Shown here: one piece after another, positions 32,885-39,786 of the stretch
How the letters are laid out: each line of letters starts with the position of its first letter
Numbering within the stretch: position 1 is the stretch's first letter
Source: DASRZM01 sp035686365
Lineage (GTDB): Bacteria > Pseudomonadota > Gammaproteobacteria > Xanthomonadales > Xanthomonadaceae
Assembly (NCBI GenBank): GCA_035686365.1
Contig: DASRZM010000083.1
Location: 1 to 39,786 of the forward strand
Length of the DNA stretch: 39,786 nucleotides
Direction: 5' to 3'
Notes under the pieces: generated by a model
Told to the model about the DNA's origin: nothing
Seen by the model: only the letters and a program-made list of their open reading frames with translations
Database searches by the model: none
Made by a program: the position numbers and the translations under genes

Positions 32885-33883
32885 ATGCGTCTCACCGTCC
32901 TGCTGCTCGCCGCGTGTTGCGCGATGAGTCCCGTTCCCGCAGTCGCCGGGGACCCACCCGGCTATACGCTGGTGATCCACGGCGGCGCCGGCACGATGTC
33001 GCGCGAGGAACTCGACGAAACGCGCGAAGCGGCGATCCGACAGGCGCTGGGGACCGCGCTGGACGCCGGCCAGAAGGTCCTTGCGGCCGGCGGCAGCGCC
33101 CTGGACGCGGTGACCGCCACGATCGTCCTGCTCGAGGACTCCGCTCACTTCAATGCAGCCCACGGTGCGGTGTTCAACGCCGAAGGCGTCAACGAACTCG
33201 ATGCCTCGATCATGGACGGCGCCACGCTGCGTGCAGGGGCGGTGGCGGCCGTGCACCGGATCCGGAACCCGATCCGGCTGGCGCGTGCGGTGATGGAGCA
33301 CTCCCGGCACGTGATGCTCATCGGCGAGGGCGCCGAGGCATTCGCCAGGGGTGTGGAGGGGATCGAGTTCGTCGAGCCGTCGTACTTCCGCACCGAGTAC
33401 CGCTGGCAGCAGCTGGAGAAGGCGCGCGCGGCCGAGCAGGCCGGCGTGTTCGACCAGTACCCGGGCACCTACTTCGGGACCGTCGGTGCAGTCGCGCTCG
33501 ACGCCCAGGGCCGGCTGGCCGCGGCCACCTCCACCGGCGGCATGACCAACAAGCGCTGGGGCCGGGTTGGGGATTCCCCGATCATCGGCGCCGGCACCTG
33601 GGCCGACGGGCACTGCGCGGTGTCCGGCACCGGCTGGGGCGAGTACTTCATCCGCCTTGCCATCGCCCACGACATCTGCGCCCGCGTGGCCTACGGCGAC
33701 CAGCCGCTGGCCGAGGCCGCGGCCGAGGTGGTGATGAAGCGGCTGCCCGAGGCCGGCGGCAATGGCGGTGTGATCGCGCTCGACGCCCAGGGCAACATCG
33801 CCACACCGTTCAATACCAGCGGCATGTACCGGGGCTGGGTGCGCTCGGACGGCAGGCGGGAGATCGCGATCTTCCGGCCCTGA
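32885..33883 (+). CDS. Exported isoaspartyl peptidase/L-asparaginase (Ntn family)
   Basis: This 332-residue plant-type asparaginase/isoaspartyl peptidase cuts beta-aspartyl dipeptides and L-asparagine. Residues 1-21 form a signal peptide (MRLTVLLLAACCAMSPVPAVA), so it should act in the periplasm. Family parts are VIHGGAG, GGSALDAVTATIVLLEDS, FNAAHGAVFN and NELDASIMDG. Autocleavage would expose the catalytic Thr 199 in FGTVGAVALD, followed by ATSTGGMTNKRWGRVGDSP and GTGWGEYFIR. Cytosolic IaaA of E. coli has no signal peptide; exported forms are known in Xanthomonas relatives. It follows the kinase gene by 13 bases. Confidence 0.92.
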   Translation: MRLTVLLLAACCAMSPVPAVAGDPPGYTLVIHGGAGTMSREELDETREAAIRQALGTALDAGQKVLAAGGSALDAVTATIVLLEDSAHFNAAHGAVFNAEGVNELDASIMDGATLRAGAVAAVHRIRNPIRLARAVMEHSRHVMLIGEGAEAFARGVEGIEFVEPSYFRTEYRWQQLEKARAAEQAGVFDQYPGTYFGTVGAVALDAQGRLAAATSTGGMTNKRWGRVGDSPIIGAGTWADGHCAVSGTGWGEYFIRLAIAHDICARVAYGDQPLAEAAAEVVMKRLPEAGGNGGVIALDAQGNIATPFNTSGMYRGWVRSDGRREIAIFRP

Positions 33884-33911
33884 TGCCACGCCCCTCCGGG
33901 GCGGCGTGGCA
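33884..33911 (+). terminator. GC-rich hairpin after the peptidase gene
   Basis: Right after the stop, TGCCACGCCCC pairs with GGGG and CGTGGCA across a short loop, with a small bulge. No U-run follows, so intrinsic termination is uncertain. It marks a likely transcript end before the next gene, which starts at 34050. Confidence 0.35.
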
Positions 33912-34049
33912 GCGCACGTGGCCGGGTGGGAGTTCCGGCCCTGTCGCAGCAGCTTGCCGTGTATCGGACGGTTCTTCGCCGTCTGCCGCTACCGACACAG
34001 GGAGCGCCGGAATTCGGCGCCATCGACACTCCGGGACACAGGGATCACC

Positions 34050-36638
34050 ATGGCTGATCTGCCCCCGCTACGCGTGCTGCTGATCGAGGATTCCGCGGAC
34101 GACGCCGGCCTGGTGCTGCGCGTGCTGCGGTCGCTGGGGCGCGAGCTGGTCTGCGAACAGGTGGCCGACGCCGGGGCGATGGCGGCGGCCCTGTCCGGGT
34201 TTGGCCCGGACCTGATCGTCTCCGACCATTCGATGCCGGGCTTCGACGGGCGGCAGGCGCTTGCACTGCGCGAGCGGCTGGCGCCGGAAGTGCCGTTCAT
34301 CTTCGTCTCGGCCACCCTGGGCGAGGACACGGCGGTGCAGGCGCTGCACGGCGGAGCGTCCGATTACGTGCTCAAGGACAAGCTGCAGCGGCTGCCATCG
34401 GCGGTGCAGCGCGCGCTGGCGCTGGCTCACGAGCGGGTGCAGCGGCGCGAGGCCGAGCGCGCGCTGCGCGCCAGTGAAGAGCGCTTGCGCTCGATCGTCG
34501 AAACCACCGACGAGTGGATCTGGGAGTGCGACGCCGACGGCGTGACCACCTACAGCAACGCCAGCGTCCAGTCCATCCTCGGGTACCGGCCGGAGGAACT
34601 GGTGGGCCATCAGGCGCTGATGCCGATGCACGAGGAGGACCGGACACAGGTGGAGGCCCGGGCCCCGGAGGTGCTGGCAGCGGCCGGTGGATGGCGCGGC
34701 TGGACGCTGCGCTGGCGGCACAAGGACGGCACGATACGCTGGCTGGAAAGCCACGCACGGCCGATCCGCGACGATCACGGGCAGCTGCTTGGATTCCGCG
34801 GCATCAACCATGACGTCACCGAGCGGATCCGGCAGCACGAGCGGATCGTGCGCATGGCACGCATGCACGCGTTCCTGGCCGCCCTGGGCGGGGTGACCCT
34901 GCGCGCGGAAGATGTCCAGGAGTTGTTCGACCGCACCTGCCGCGTGGCGCTGGAACTCGGCGGGTTCGCCGCGGCCTGGATCGGCATGGACGACGGCGGC
35001 GGCCGGATCCGCCTGGCCGCGTGGGCCGGCTCGGAGCAACGTCGCCGGGTGATGGAGTCGATGGTGCCGATCGACCTGGGCGACGCCAGCGCCGCGCGTG
35101 CGTCGCTGGCCGGTCGCGCGATGCTGACCGGCGCGCCGGTTTACCTCGCGGACGTGGACGCGGCACCGCCCGACCTGGCCACGCGGCGGAAGCTCGAAGC
35201 GATGGGAACCCGCATGGCGGTGGTCCTGCCGCTGGGGCCGGGACCCTGGGGCGTGCTGTCGCTGTACTCGGACGCGCCGCTGGCGCTCGATGCCGAGGAC
35301 CATGCCCTGCTGGCGCGCGTGGCCGAGGAGATCGACGTCGGCAAGGAGTTCCTGGACCACACCAAGCGGCTGACGCACCTGGCCTACCATCGTCCGGAAA
35401 CCGGACTGCCGAACCGCGTCGCGTTCCGAGAGCGGCTGCAGTCGCTGCTCGAGGCCGGCGCGGCGGCGACCGCGGTGCTCGGCGTGGTGGGGTTCCACGA
35501 TCACGTGAGTTCGCGTGGTCGCGAAATCTGCGAGTGGATGCTGGCGGCGGTGGGGGCGCGCATCCTCGCGCAGCTGCCGGAACAGGCCGTGTTCGCACAC
35601 CTGGGCGAGCACTCGTTCAGCATCGGGCTGTCCTGCCCCGATGGCGTGGAGCCGGTCGCGGAACTGGTCATTGGGCTGCTCGAACAGGCCAGGGTCGATC
35701 CGACCGTCGTGGACGGCGAGCACGTGATGGTCACGCTGCGCGCAGGTCTGGCCGAATCGCCGGCCGGCGCGCTGGCAGCCGTGCTGGAGGCCAATGCCGA
35801 ATCGGCGCTGGCCGAATCGATCCGCACGCGCCAGCCGATGGTCCGCTACGACCCGGGCTTCGACACCCGGATCCGCCACCGCACCTCGATCGAGCGCGAC
35901 CTGCGACGGGCACTGGCGGAAGGCCAGTTCGAACTCTTCTACCAGGCCAAGTACAGCGTCGCCGACCAGCGATTGCACGGTGCCGAGGCACTGTTGCGAT
36001 GGCGCCACCCCGAGCGCGGCCTGGTCTCCCCGCTCGAGTTCATCCCGGTGACCGAGGACACCGGCATGATCGTGGACATCGGCCGCTGGGTGCGCGAACA
36101 GGCAATGGCACAGGCGCTGTCGTGGCGCCAGCGTGGACTTGCAGGCATGCGCGTCGCGGTCAATGTTTCCGCACGCGAGTTCTCCGACCCGGGTTTCATC
36201 GAGCACTGCAGCCGGATCCTGGAACCGCACTGCGCCGATCAGGTGCTGGACCTGGAGCTGACCGAAAGCCTGATCATGGACAACATCGAAACCGCGATCC
36301 CGCTGCTGCTGCAGCTGCGGGACTTCGACACCCGGGTGGCGATCGACGACTTCGGGACCGGCTACTCGTCGCTGAACTACCTCTCGAGGCTGCCGGTGGA
36401 CTCGCTGAAGATCGACCGCTCGTTCGTGGCCGATATCGGCAACACACCCGACGCCATGTCGCTGGTTTCCTACATGATCCAGCTCGCCCATTCGCTGGGC
36501 ATGCTGGTGGTGGCCGAGGGGGTGGAGGAGGAGGACCAGGCGCGCCTGCTGCGGCTGCTGCGCTGCGACCAGATGCAGGGCTACCTGCTGGGCCGGCCGA
36601 TGCCCGCCGCGGAGTTCGAACGCACCCTGCTGGGCTGA
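34050..36638 (+). CDS. REC-PAS-GAF-(degenerate GGDEF)-EAL cyclic-di-GMP phosphodiesterase
   Basis: This is an 862-residue soluble signalling protein. The receiver starts RVLLIEDSADDAGL with acceptor Asp 59 (SDHSMPGFDG). A PAS domain (IVETTDEWIWECDADGV to GINHDVTER) and a GAF-like domain follow. Next is a GGDEF-type domain whose active site reads GEHSF (residues 519-523) instead of GGDEF, so cyclase activity is not expected. The C-terminal EAL domain is intact: EALLRWRH (Glu 646), LELTES, IDDFGTGYSS, LKIDRSF and QGYLLGRPM, so it should degrade cyclic-di-GMP. No partner kinase is adjacent. I chose the ATG at 34050 because upstream codons do not encode receiver sequence. Confidence 0.92.
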   Translation: MADLPPLRVLLIEDSADDAGLVLRVLRSLGRELVCEQVADAGAMAAALSGFGPDLIVSDHSMPGFDGRQALALRERLAPEVPFIFVSATLGEDTAVQALHGGASDYVLKDKLQRLPSAVQRALALAHERVQRREAERALRASEERLRSIVETTDEWIWECDADGVTTYSNASVQSILGYRPEELVGHQALMPMHEEDRTQVEARAPEVLAAAGGWRGWTLRWRHKDGTIRWLESHARPIRDDHGQLLGFRGINHDVTERIRQHERIVRMARMHAFLAALGGVTLRAEDVQELFDRTCRVALELGGFAAAWIGMDDGGGRIRLAAWAGSEQRRRVMESMVPIDLGDASAARASLAGRAMLTGAPVYLADVDAAPPDLATRRKLEAMGTRMAVVLPLGPGPWGVLSLYSDAPLALDAEDHALLARVAEEIDVGKEFLDHTKRLTHLAYHRPETGLPNRVAFRERLQSLLEAGAAATAVLGVVGFHDHVSSRGREICEWMLAAVGARILAQLPEQAVFAHLGEHSFSIGLSCPDGVEPVAELVIGLLEQARVDPTVVDGEHVMVTLRAGLAESPAGALAAVLEANAESALAESIRTRQPMVRYDPGFDTRIRHRTSIERDLRRALAEGQFELFYQAKYSVADQRLHGAEALLRWRHPERGLVSPLEFIPVTEDTGMIVDIGRWVREQAMAQALSWRQRGLAGMRVAVNVSAREFSDPGFIEHCSRILEPHCADQVLDLELTESLIMDNIETAIPLLLQLRDFDTRVAIDDFGTGYSSLNYLSRLPVDSLKIDRSFVADIGNTPDAMSLVSYMIQLAHSLGMLVVAEGVEEEDQARLLRLLRCDQMQGYLLGRPMPAAEFERTLLG

Positions 36639-36786
36639 GCCGCGGCGCGGCTTCCGGTGCCACGCAGGTCCGGCCCCGGTCCGCCCGTGCGGCCGCCGAC
36701 CCGGGGGGGTCCCGGGAGTCCCGGCAACTGGCCCCCTTCGGCCGACCTTGGCATCATACGCGGCCCCGCCCGTCTCCCCAGTTCCC

Positions 36787-38313
36787 ATGCTGATCTTCGA
36801 GCACTCGCAACCGGGCCGCTGCGCCTACGCCCAGCACCCGGGCCCGGCCGACCCGCCCCCGGACATCCCCGGGCGATTGCTGCGCGAGACTGAGGTCGGC
36901 CTGCCGGAAGTGTCCGAACTGCAGGCGGTGCGCCATTACACGAATCTCTCGCGCCTGAACTTCTCGATCGACACGAACTTCTACCCCTTGGGTTCGTGCA
37001 CGATGAAATACAACCCGCGCGCCTGCAATTCGCTGGCAATGCTGGACGGATTCCTGGAACGCCATCCCTACGCGCCCGACTCGCTGAGCCAGGGCTTCCT
37101 GTCGTGCATGTACGAGTTGCAGGAGATCCTGGCCGAGGTCACCGGCATGAGGGGCGGGGTGTCGCTGGCGCCGATGGCCGGCGCCCAGGGCGAGTTCGCG
37201 GGCGTGGCCATGATCATGGCCTACCACCGCTCGCGCGGCGACAGCGCCCGCACCGAGATCATCGTCCCGGACGCCGCCCACGGCACCAACCCGGCGACGG
37301 CCGTGATGTGCGGTTGCACCGTACGCGAGATCCCGACCGACAGCGACGGCGACGTCGACGTGGAAGCGCTCAAGAGGGTGCTGGGCCCGAACACGGCCGG
37401 CATCATGCTGACCAATCCCTCGACCCTGGGCGTGTTCGAGCGCCGGATCGTGGAAATCGCCAGGCTGGTGCACGAGGCCGGCGGCCTGCTCTACTACGAC
37501 GGCGCCAACCTCAACGCCATCCTCGGCAAGGTCAGGCCCGGCGACATGGGCTTCGACGCCATCCACATGAACCTGCACAAGACCTTCTCCACTCCCCACG
37601 GTGGCGGCGGACCCGGTGCCGGCGCGGTGGGCGTGTCCGAGCGCTTGCGGCCGTTCCTGCCGATCCCAATGGTCGAGGCCGTCGAGCGCGCGGCGGGCGA
37701 CTCCGATTTCCCTTCCGCGCCTGCGGGGGACGCAAGGGCCGGGGGCGCCCGCGCAGCGGTCCGCTACCTCTGGATCCGCAGGAAGGACCGCCCGCAGTCG
37801 ATCGGACGCCTGTCCGCCTTCGCCGGCAATGCCGGCGTGCTGCTGCGCGCCTACGTGTATGCGCGCATGCTCGGTCGCAGGGGCATGAGCCGCGTGGCCG
37901 AGTACGCGACGCTCAACGCCAACTACCTGGCTGCGCAGCTGCGCGAGGCCGGCTTCGACCTGGCCTATCCGGGGCGACGGGCGAGCCACGAGTTCATCGT
38001 CACCGTGCAACGGCAGAAGAAGCGGCACGGGATCACGGCGCTGGACTTCTCGAAATCGCTGCTCGACTACGGGATCCACTCTCCGACCAACTACTTCCCG
38101 CTGCTGGTTCCCGAGTGCCTGCTGATCGAGCCCACCGAGACCGAGAGCCGCGAGCAGCTGGACCGGTTCGTCGAGGTGATGGCGCGCCTGCTCGCAATGG
38201 CCGCGGACGATCCGGCGCACATGCAGGGGGCGCCCTACACCACGCCGGTGCGGCGCCTGGACGACGTCAAGGCCGCGCGCGAGCTCGATCTGGCCTATCG
38301 CCCGCAGGACTGA
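36787..38313 (+). CDS. gcvPB: Glycine decarboxylase (P protein) subunit 2
   Basis: GcvPB is the PLP-binding subunit of the two-part P protein of the glycine cleavage system. The 508-residue protein has HYTNLSRLNFSIDTNFYPLGSCTMKYNP in pieces, SLAPMAGAQGEFAG, DAAHGTNPA, YYDGANLNAILG and the PLP Lys 265 in HMNLHKTFSTPHGGGGPG. gcvPA is not in the window. Between the catalytic part and the RPQSIGRL segment is a stretch rich in Ala, Gly and Arg (about 37690-37780) longer and less ordered than in most homologues. The start at 36787 follows a 148-base GC-rich gap with no strong promoter. Confidence 0.92.
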   Translation: MLIFEHSQPGRCAYAQHPGPADPPPDIPGRLLRETEVGLPEVSELQAVRHYTNLSRLNFSIDTNFYPLGSCTMKYNPRACNSLAMLDGFLERHPYAPDSLSQGFLSCMYELQEILAEVTGMRGGVSLAPMAGAQGEFAGVAMIMAYHRSRGDSARTEIIVPDAAHGTNPATAVMCGCTVREIPTDSDGDVDVEALKRVLGPNTAGIMLTNPSTLGVFERRIVEIARLVHEAGGLLYYDGANLNAILGKVRPGDMGFDAIHMNLHKTFSTPHGGGGPGAGAVGVSERLRPFLPIPMVEAVERAAGDSDFPSAPAGDARAGGARAAVRYLWIRRKDRPQSIGRLSAFAGNAGVLLRAYVYARMLGRRGMSRVAEYATLNANYLAAQLREAGFDLAYPGRRASHEFIVTVQRQKKRHGITALDFSKSLLDYGIHSPTNYFPLLVPECLLIEPTETESREQLDRFVEVMARLLAMAADDPAHMQGAPYTTPVRRLDDVKAARELDLAYRPQD

Positions 38314-38323
38314 GCACGACGTC

Positions 38324-38707
38324 GTGGCCGACAGCAGGGGAGGAATCGCGCCACGCGGGCCGATCCGCATCTGGCGTGCATTGACCTGGTCGCTCAAGGG
38401 CCTGGTCGCGGCCTGGCGGCACGAATCCTCGTTCCGCCTGGAGGTTTACCTTTTCGTGATTCTGGCGCCCCTAGGCTGGTGGCTCGGGGCGAACGGCCTG
38501 GAGCGCGCCATACTGATCGGGTCGCTGCTGCTGGTGCTGGGGGCCGAGCTGTTCAACTCGGCCCTGGAGGCCGCCGTGGACCGCTGGGGCGCCGAGCTGC
38601 ACGAGCTGTCGGCGCGCGCCAAGGACATGGGCTCGGCGGCAGTGTTCGTGCTGATGATCCACGTGATCGTGTGCTGGGGCCTGATCGTCGGCCCGCGCCT
38701 GCTCTGA
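38324..38707 (+). CDS. dgkA: Diacylglycerol kinase
   Basis: DgkA is the small trimeric inner-membrane kinase that turns diacylglycerol into phosphatidic acid during recycling of lipid head-group donors. The 127-residue protein has a basic N terminus, WSLKGLVAAWRHESSFRLE with the conserved Glu, three hydrophobic helices, and the signature GAELFNSALEAAVDR followed by ELSARAKDMGSAAVF. The GTG start at 38324 lies ten bases after the gcvPB stop. The TerC-family gene follows after 17 bases. Confidence 0.93.
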   Translation: MADSRGGIAPRGPIRIWRALTWSLKGLVAAWRHESSFRLEVYLFVILAPLGWWLGANGLERAILIGSLLLVLGAELFNSALEAAVDRWGAELHELSARAKDMGSAAVFVLMIHVIVCWGLIVGPRLL

Positions 38708-38710
38708 ACC

Positions 38711-38716
38711 GGAGGT
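38711..38716 (+). promoter_or_regulatory. Ribosome binding site supporting a TTG start
   Basis: A perfect GGAGGT, eight bases before the TTG at 38725, supports that codon as the start of the TerC-family gene; the next in-frame Met lies deep in the membrane domain. Confidence 0.7.
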
Positions 38717-38724
38717 AGTACCGC

Positions 38725-39483
38725 TTGTTCGACTGGATATTCAGCCCCGAGATCTGGATAGCGCTGATCACGCTGACCACGCTGGAGATCGTGCTCGGCG
38801 TGGACAATCTCGTGTTCATCTCGATCGCGGTGAGCAAGCTTCCGCCGGAGCAGCGTCCGGCGGCACGACGCTTCGGCCTGGCGCTGGCGGCGGTCACGCG
38901 CATCGCGCTGCTGATGACGCTGGCCTGGCTGGCGCGCATGGGGGCGCCGCTGTTCACGCTGTTCGGCAACGAGATCTCGGTGCGCGACCTGGTGCTGATC
39001 GGCGGCGGCCTGTTCCTGCTGGTCAAGGGCACCATGGAGATCCACGACTCCATGGAGGGCGTGGCGCAGGACGAGTCCATCGATACCAAACCATCGGCGG
39101 TGTTCTCCTACGTGATCGTGCAGATCGCGATCATCGACATCGTATTCTCGCTCGATTCGGTGATCACCGCGATCGGGATGGTCGACCAAGTTCCGGTCAT
39201 GGTCGCGGCGATCCTGATCGCGATCGCGGTGATGATCTTCGCTGCCAATTCGATCGGCGATTTCATCGACCGCCACCCGACCGTGAAGATGCTGGCGCTG
39301 AGCTTCCTGATTCTGGTGGGCGTGGCGCTGATCGCCGACGGGCTCGACTACCACATACCGCGCGCCTACCTGTACTTCGCGATGGCGTTCTCGGGCGGCG
39401 TGGAGGCGCTCAACCAGGGTGCGCGTCGACGCCAGGAACGGGCCCGCGCCCGCGCCCGGGCTGCCCGCCCGCCACCGGAGTAG
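38725..39483 (+). CDS. TerC-family integral membrane protein
   Basis: This 252-residue polytopic protein of the TerC/Alx/YoaE group has about seven hydrophobic segments. The conserved acidic motifs in the membrane are present: LEIVLGVDNLVFISI near the start and IIDIVFSLDSVITAIGM in the middle, followed by AANSIGDFIDRHPTVKMLALSFL in pieces. Family members are linked to tellurite resistance and manganese export; the substrate here is not known. The tail is Arg/Ala-rich and unlike the family core. The start is TTG, supported by a strong ribosome site. Confidence 0.88.
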   Translation: MFDWIFSPEIWIALITLTTLEIVLGVDNLVFISIAVSKLPPEQRPAARRFGLALAAVTRIALLMTLAWLARMGAPLFTLFGNEISVRDLVLIGGGLFLLVKGTMEIHDSMEGVAQDESIDTKPSAVFSYVIVQIAIIDIVFSLDSVITAIGMVDQVPVMVAAILIAIAVMIFAANSIGDFIDRHPTVKMLALSFLILVGVALIADGLDYHIPRAYLYFAMAFSGGVEALNQGARRRQERARARARAARPPPE

Positions 39484-39514
39484 CCGCGCGGCCCCGCCGC
39501 CAGCGGCGAAGCGA

Positions 39515-39540
39515 TGTGGGAACGGCCCATGGCCGCGATC
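39515..39540 (+). repeat. REP-type unit (GTGGG variant), copy 1
   Basis: This 26-bp unit, TGTGGGAACGGCC followed by CATGGCCGCGATC, has the same layout as the GTAGG units at 1546 and 1830. The match with the next copy extends over 33 bp (39511-39543 and 39565-39597), a direct repeat with a 54-base period and one mismatch. Confidence 0.75.
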
Positions 39541-39568
39541 GGATCGCCGAGTCCCAGCGTCAATGCGA

Positions 39569-39594
39569 TGTGGGAGCGGCCCATGGCCGCGATC
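39569..39594 (+). repeat. REP-type unit (GTGGG variant), copy 2
   Basis: TGTGGGAGCGGCC followed by CATGGCCGCGATC differs from copy 1 at one base. It lies inside a larger inverted repeat, TCAATGCGATG (39560-39570) against CATCGCATTGA (39606-39616), so a longer hairpin can enclose it. Confidence 0.75.
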
Positions 39595-39654
39595 GGACCT
39601 CCGCGCCATCGCATTGATGCCACATCCGCTCCGTAGGCCGGCCCACGAGCCGGT

Positions 39655-39736
39655 GACGGTTTCCGGGGCCGCCGCAAGTACGTCCCTGTAGGCTGCGGAC
39701 GCGCCATCCCTGGCGCGTACGCCCCCGGAAACCGTC
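39655..39736. repeat. 82-bp palindromic element C
   Basis: Perfect 14-bp terminal inverted repeats, GACGGTTTCCGGGG (39655-39668) and CCCCGGAAACCGTC (39723-39736), enclose an inner 8-bp hairpin ACGCGCCA-TCCC-TGGCGCGT (39699-39718). The plan of outer arms plus one inner hairpin is like elements A and B, but the sequence is different apart from the GCGCCATCC hairpin style. Confidence 0.65.
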
Positions 39737-39786
39737 CCCGCCCCGCGGTCCTCCCGCTTCCGTTTCATGGCGCCCGTTCTTCGTAG

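Larger units (their letters stand above)
39484..39786. other. Repeat-rich region at the window end
   Basis: These 303 bases contain no credible gene. They hold two direct REP-type units (39515-39540, 39569-39594), a copy of the 12-mer GCTCCGTAGGCC (39628-39639) also found twice near 1630 and 1880, and an 82-bp palindromic element (39655-39736). The gene beyond the window is unknown. Confidence 0.75.

Noticed and set aside
39515..39594. The two direct repeats near the window end as a CRISPR array
   Set aside because: Only two units, no cas genes, and the repeat core is a REP-type hairpin also seen singly elsewhere in the window.

Overview
The window is a GC-rich, gene-dense stretch of a gammaproteobacterial chromosome, most likely from the Lysobacterales (Xanthomonadales). 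The evidence is a pil-chp type IV pilus chemosensory cluster next to gshB, a type II secretion block in Xps-like order, and intergenic palindromic repeats of a style I associate with that group. The assignment to order is inference. I see no phage, plasmid, insertion sequence, CRISPR array, tRNA or rRNA. Almost everything is core chromosome, and I found no clear candidate for a wholly new multigene system.

Layout. Positions 1-1525 hold the end of pilT and all of pilU (pilus retraction ATPases). A 438-base gap of palindromic repeats follows. On the minus strand, 5866 to 1964, lies gshB, a TonB3-like transducer, yqgE, ruvX and pyrB. A divergent promoter region leads into the plus-strand cluster pilG-pilH-pilI-pilJ-pilK-chpA-chpB-chpC (6156-19236), a chemotaxis-like pathway that controls twitching and, in relatives, cAMP. 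A second palindromic element separates it from convergent rsmE and bioA. From memory, the gene order from pilT to bioA matches Pseudomonas aeruginosa closely, with pyrR, pyrC and chpD/chpE absent here.

Positions 21689-27115 carry gspG-H-I-J-K-L-M-N, the pseudopilins and inner-membrane platform of a type II secretion system. gspC, gspD, gspE and gspF are not in the window. The run continues through stop-start overlaps into a metabolite-cleaning group: a HisN-like phosphatase, nudE, cysQ and mazG (27112-30068). A convergent DUF962 membrane protein follows, then a ColR/ColS-like two-component pair, an exported isoaspartyl peptidase, a REC-PAS-GAF-(degenerate GGDEF)-EAL phosphodiesterase, gcvPB, dgkA and a TerC-family membrane protein. 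The window ends in another repeat-rich gap.

The most unusual signal is in the non-coding DNA. A 110-bp palindromic element occurs twice, at 1639-1748 and 19354-19463, with paired compensatory changes that preserve its stems. This element, the GTAG/GTGG-type REP units and a third 82-bp palindrome were found only in gaps downstream of genes, and in every case where both neighbours are visible the gap lies between convergent genes. Among proteins, ChpA and ChpB stand out for long acidic linkers and degenerate phosphotransfer or receiver modules.
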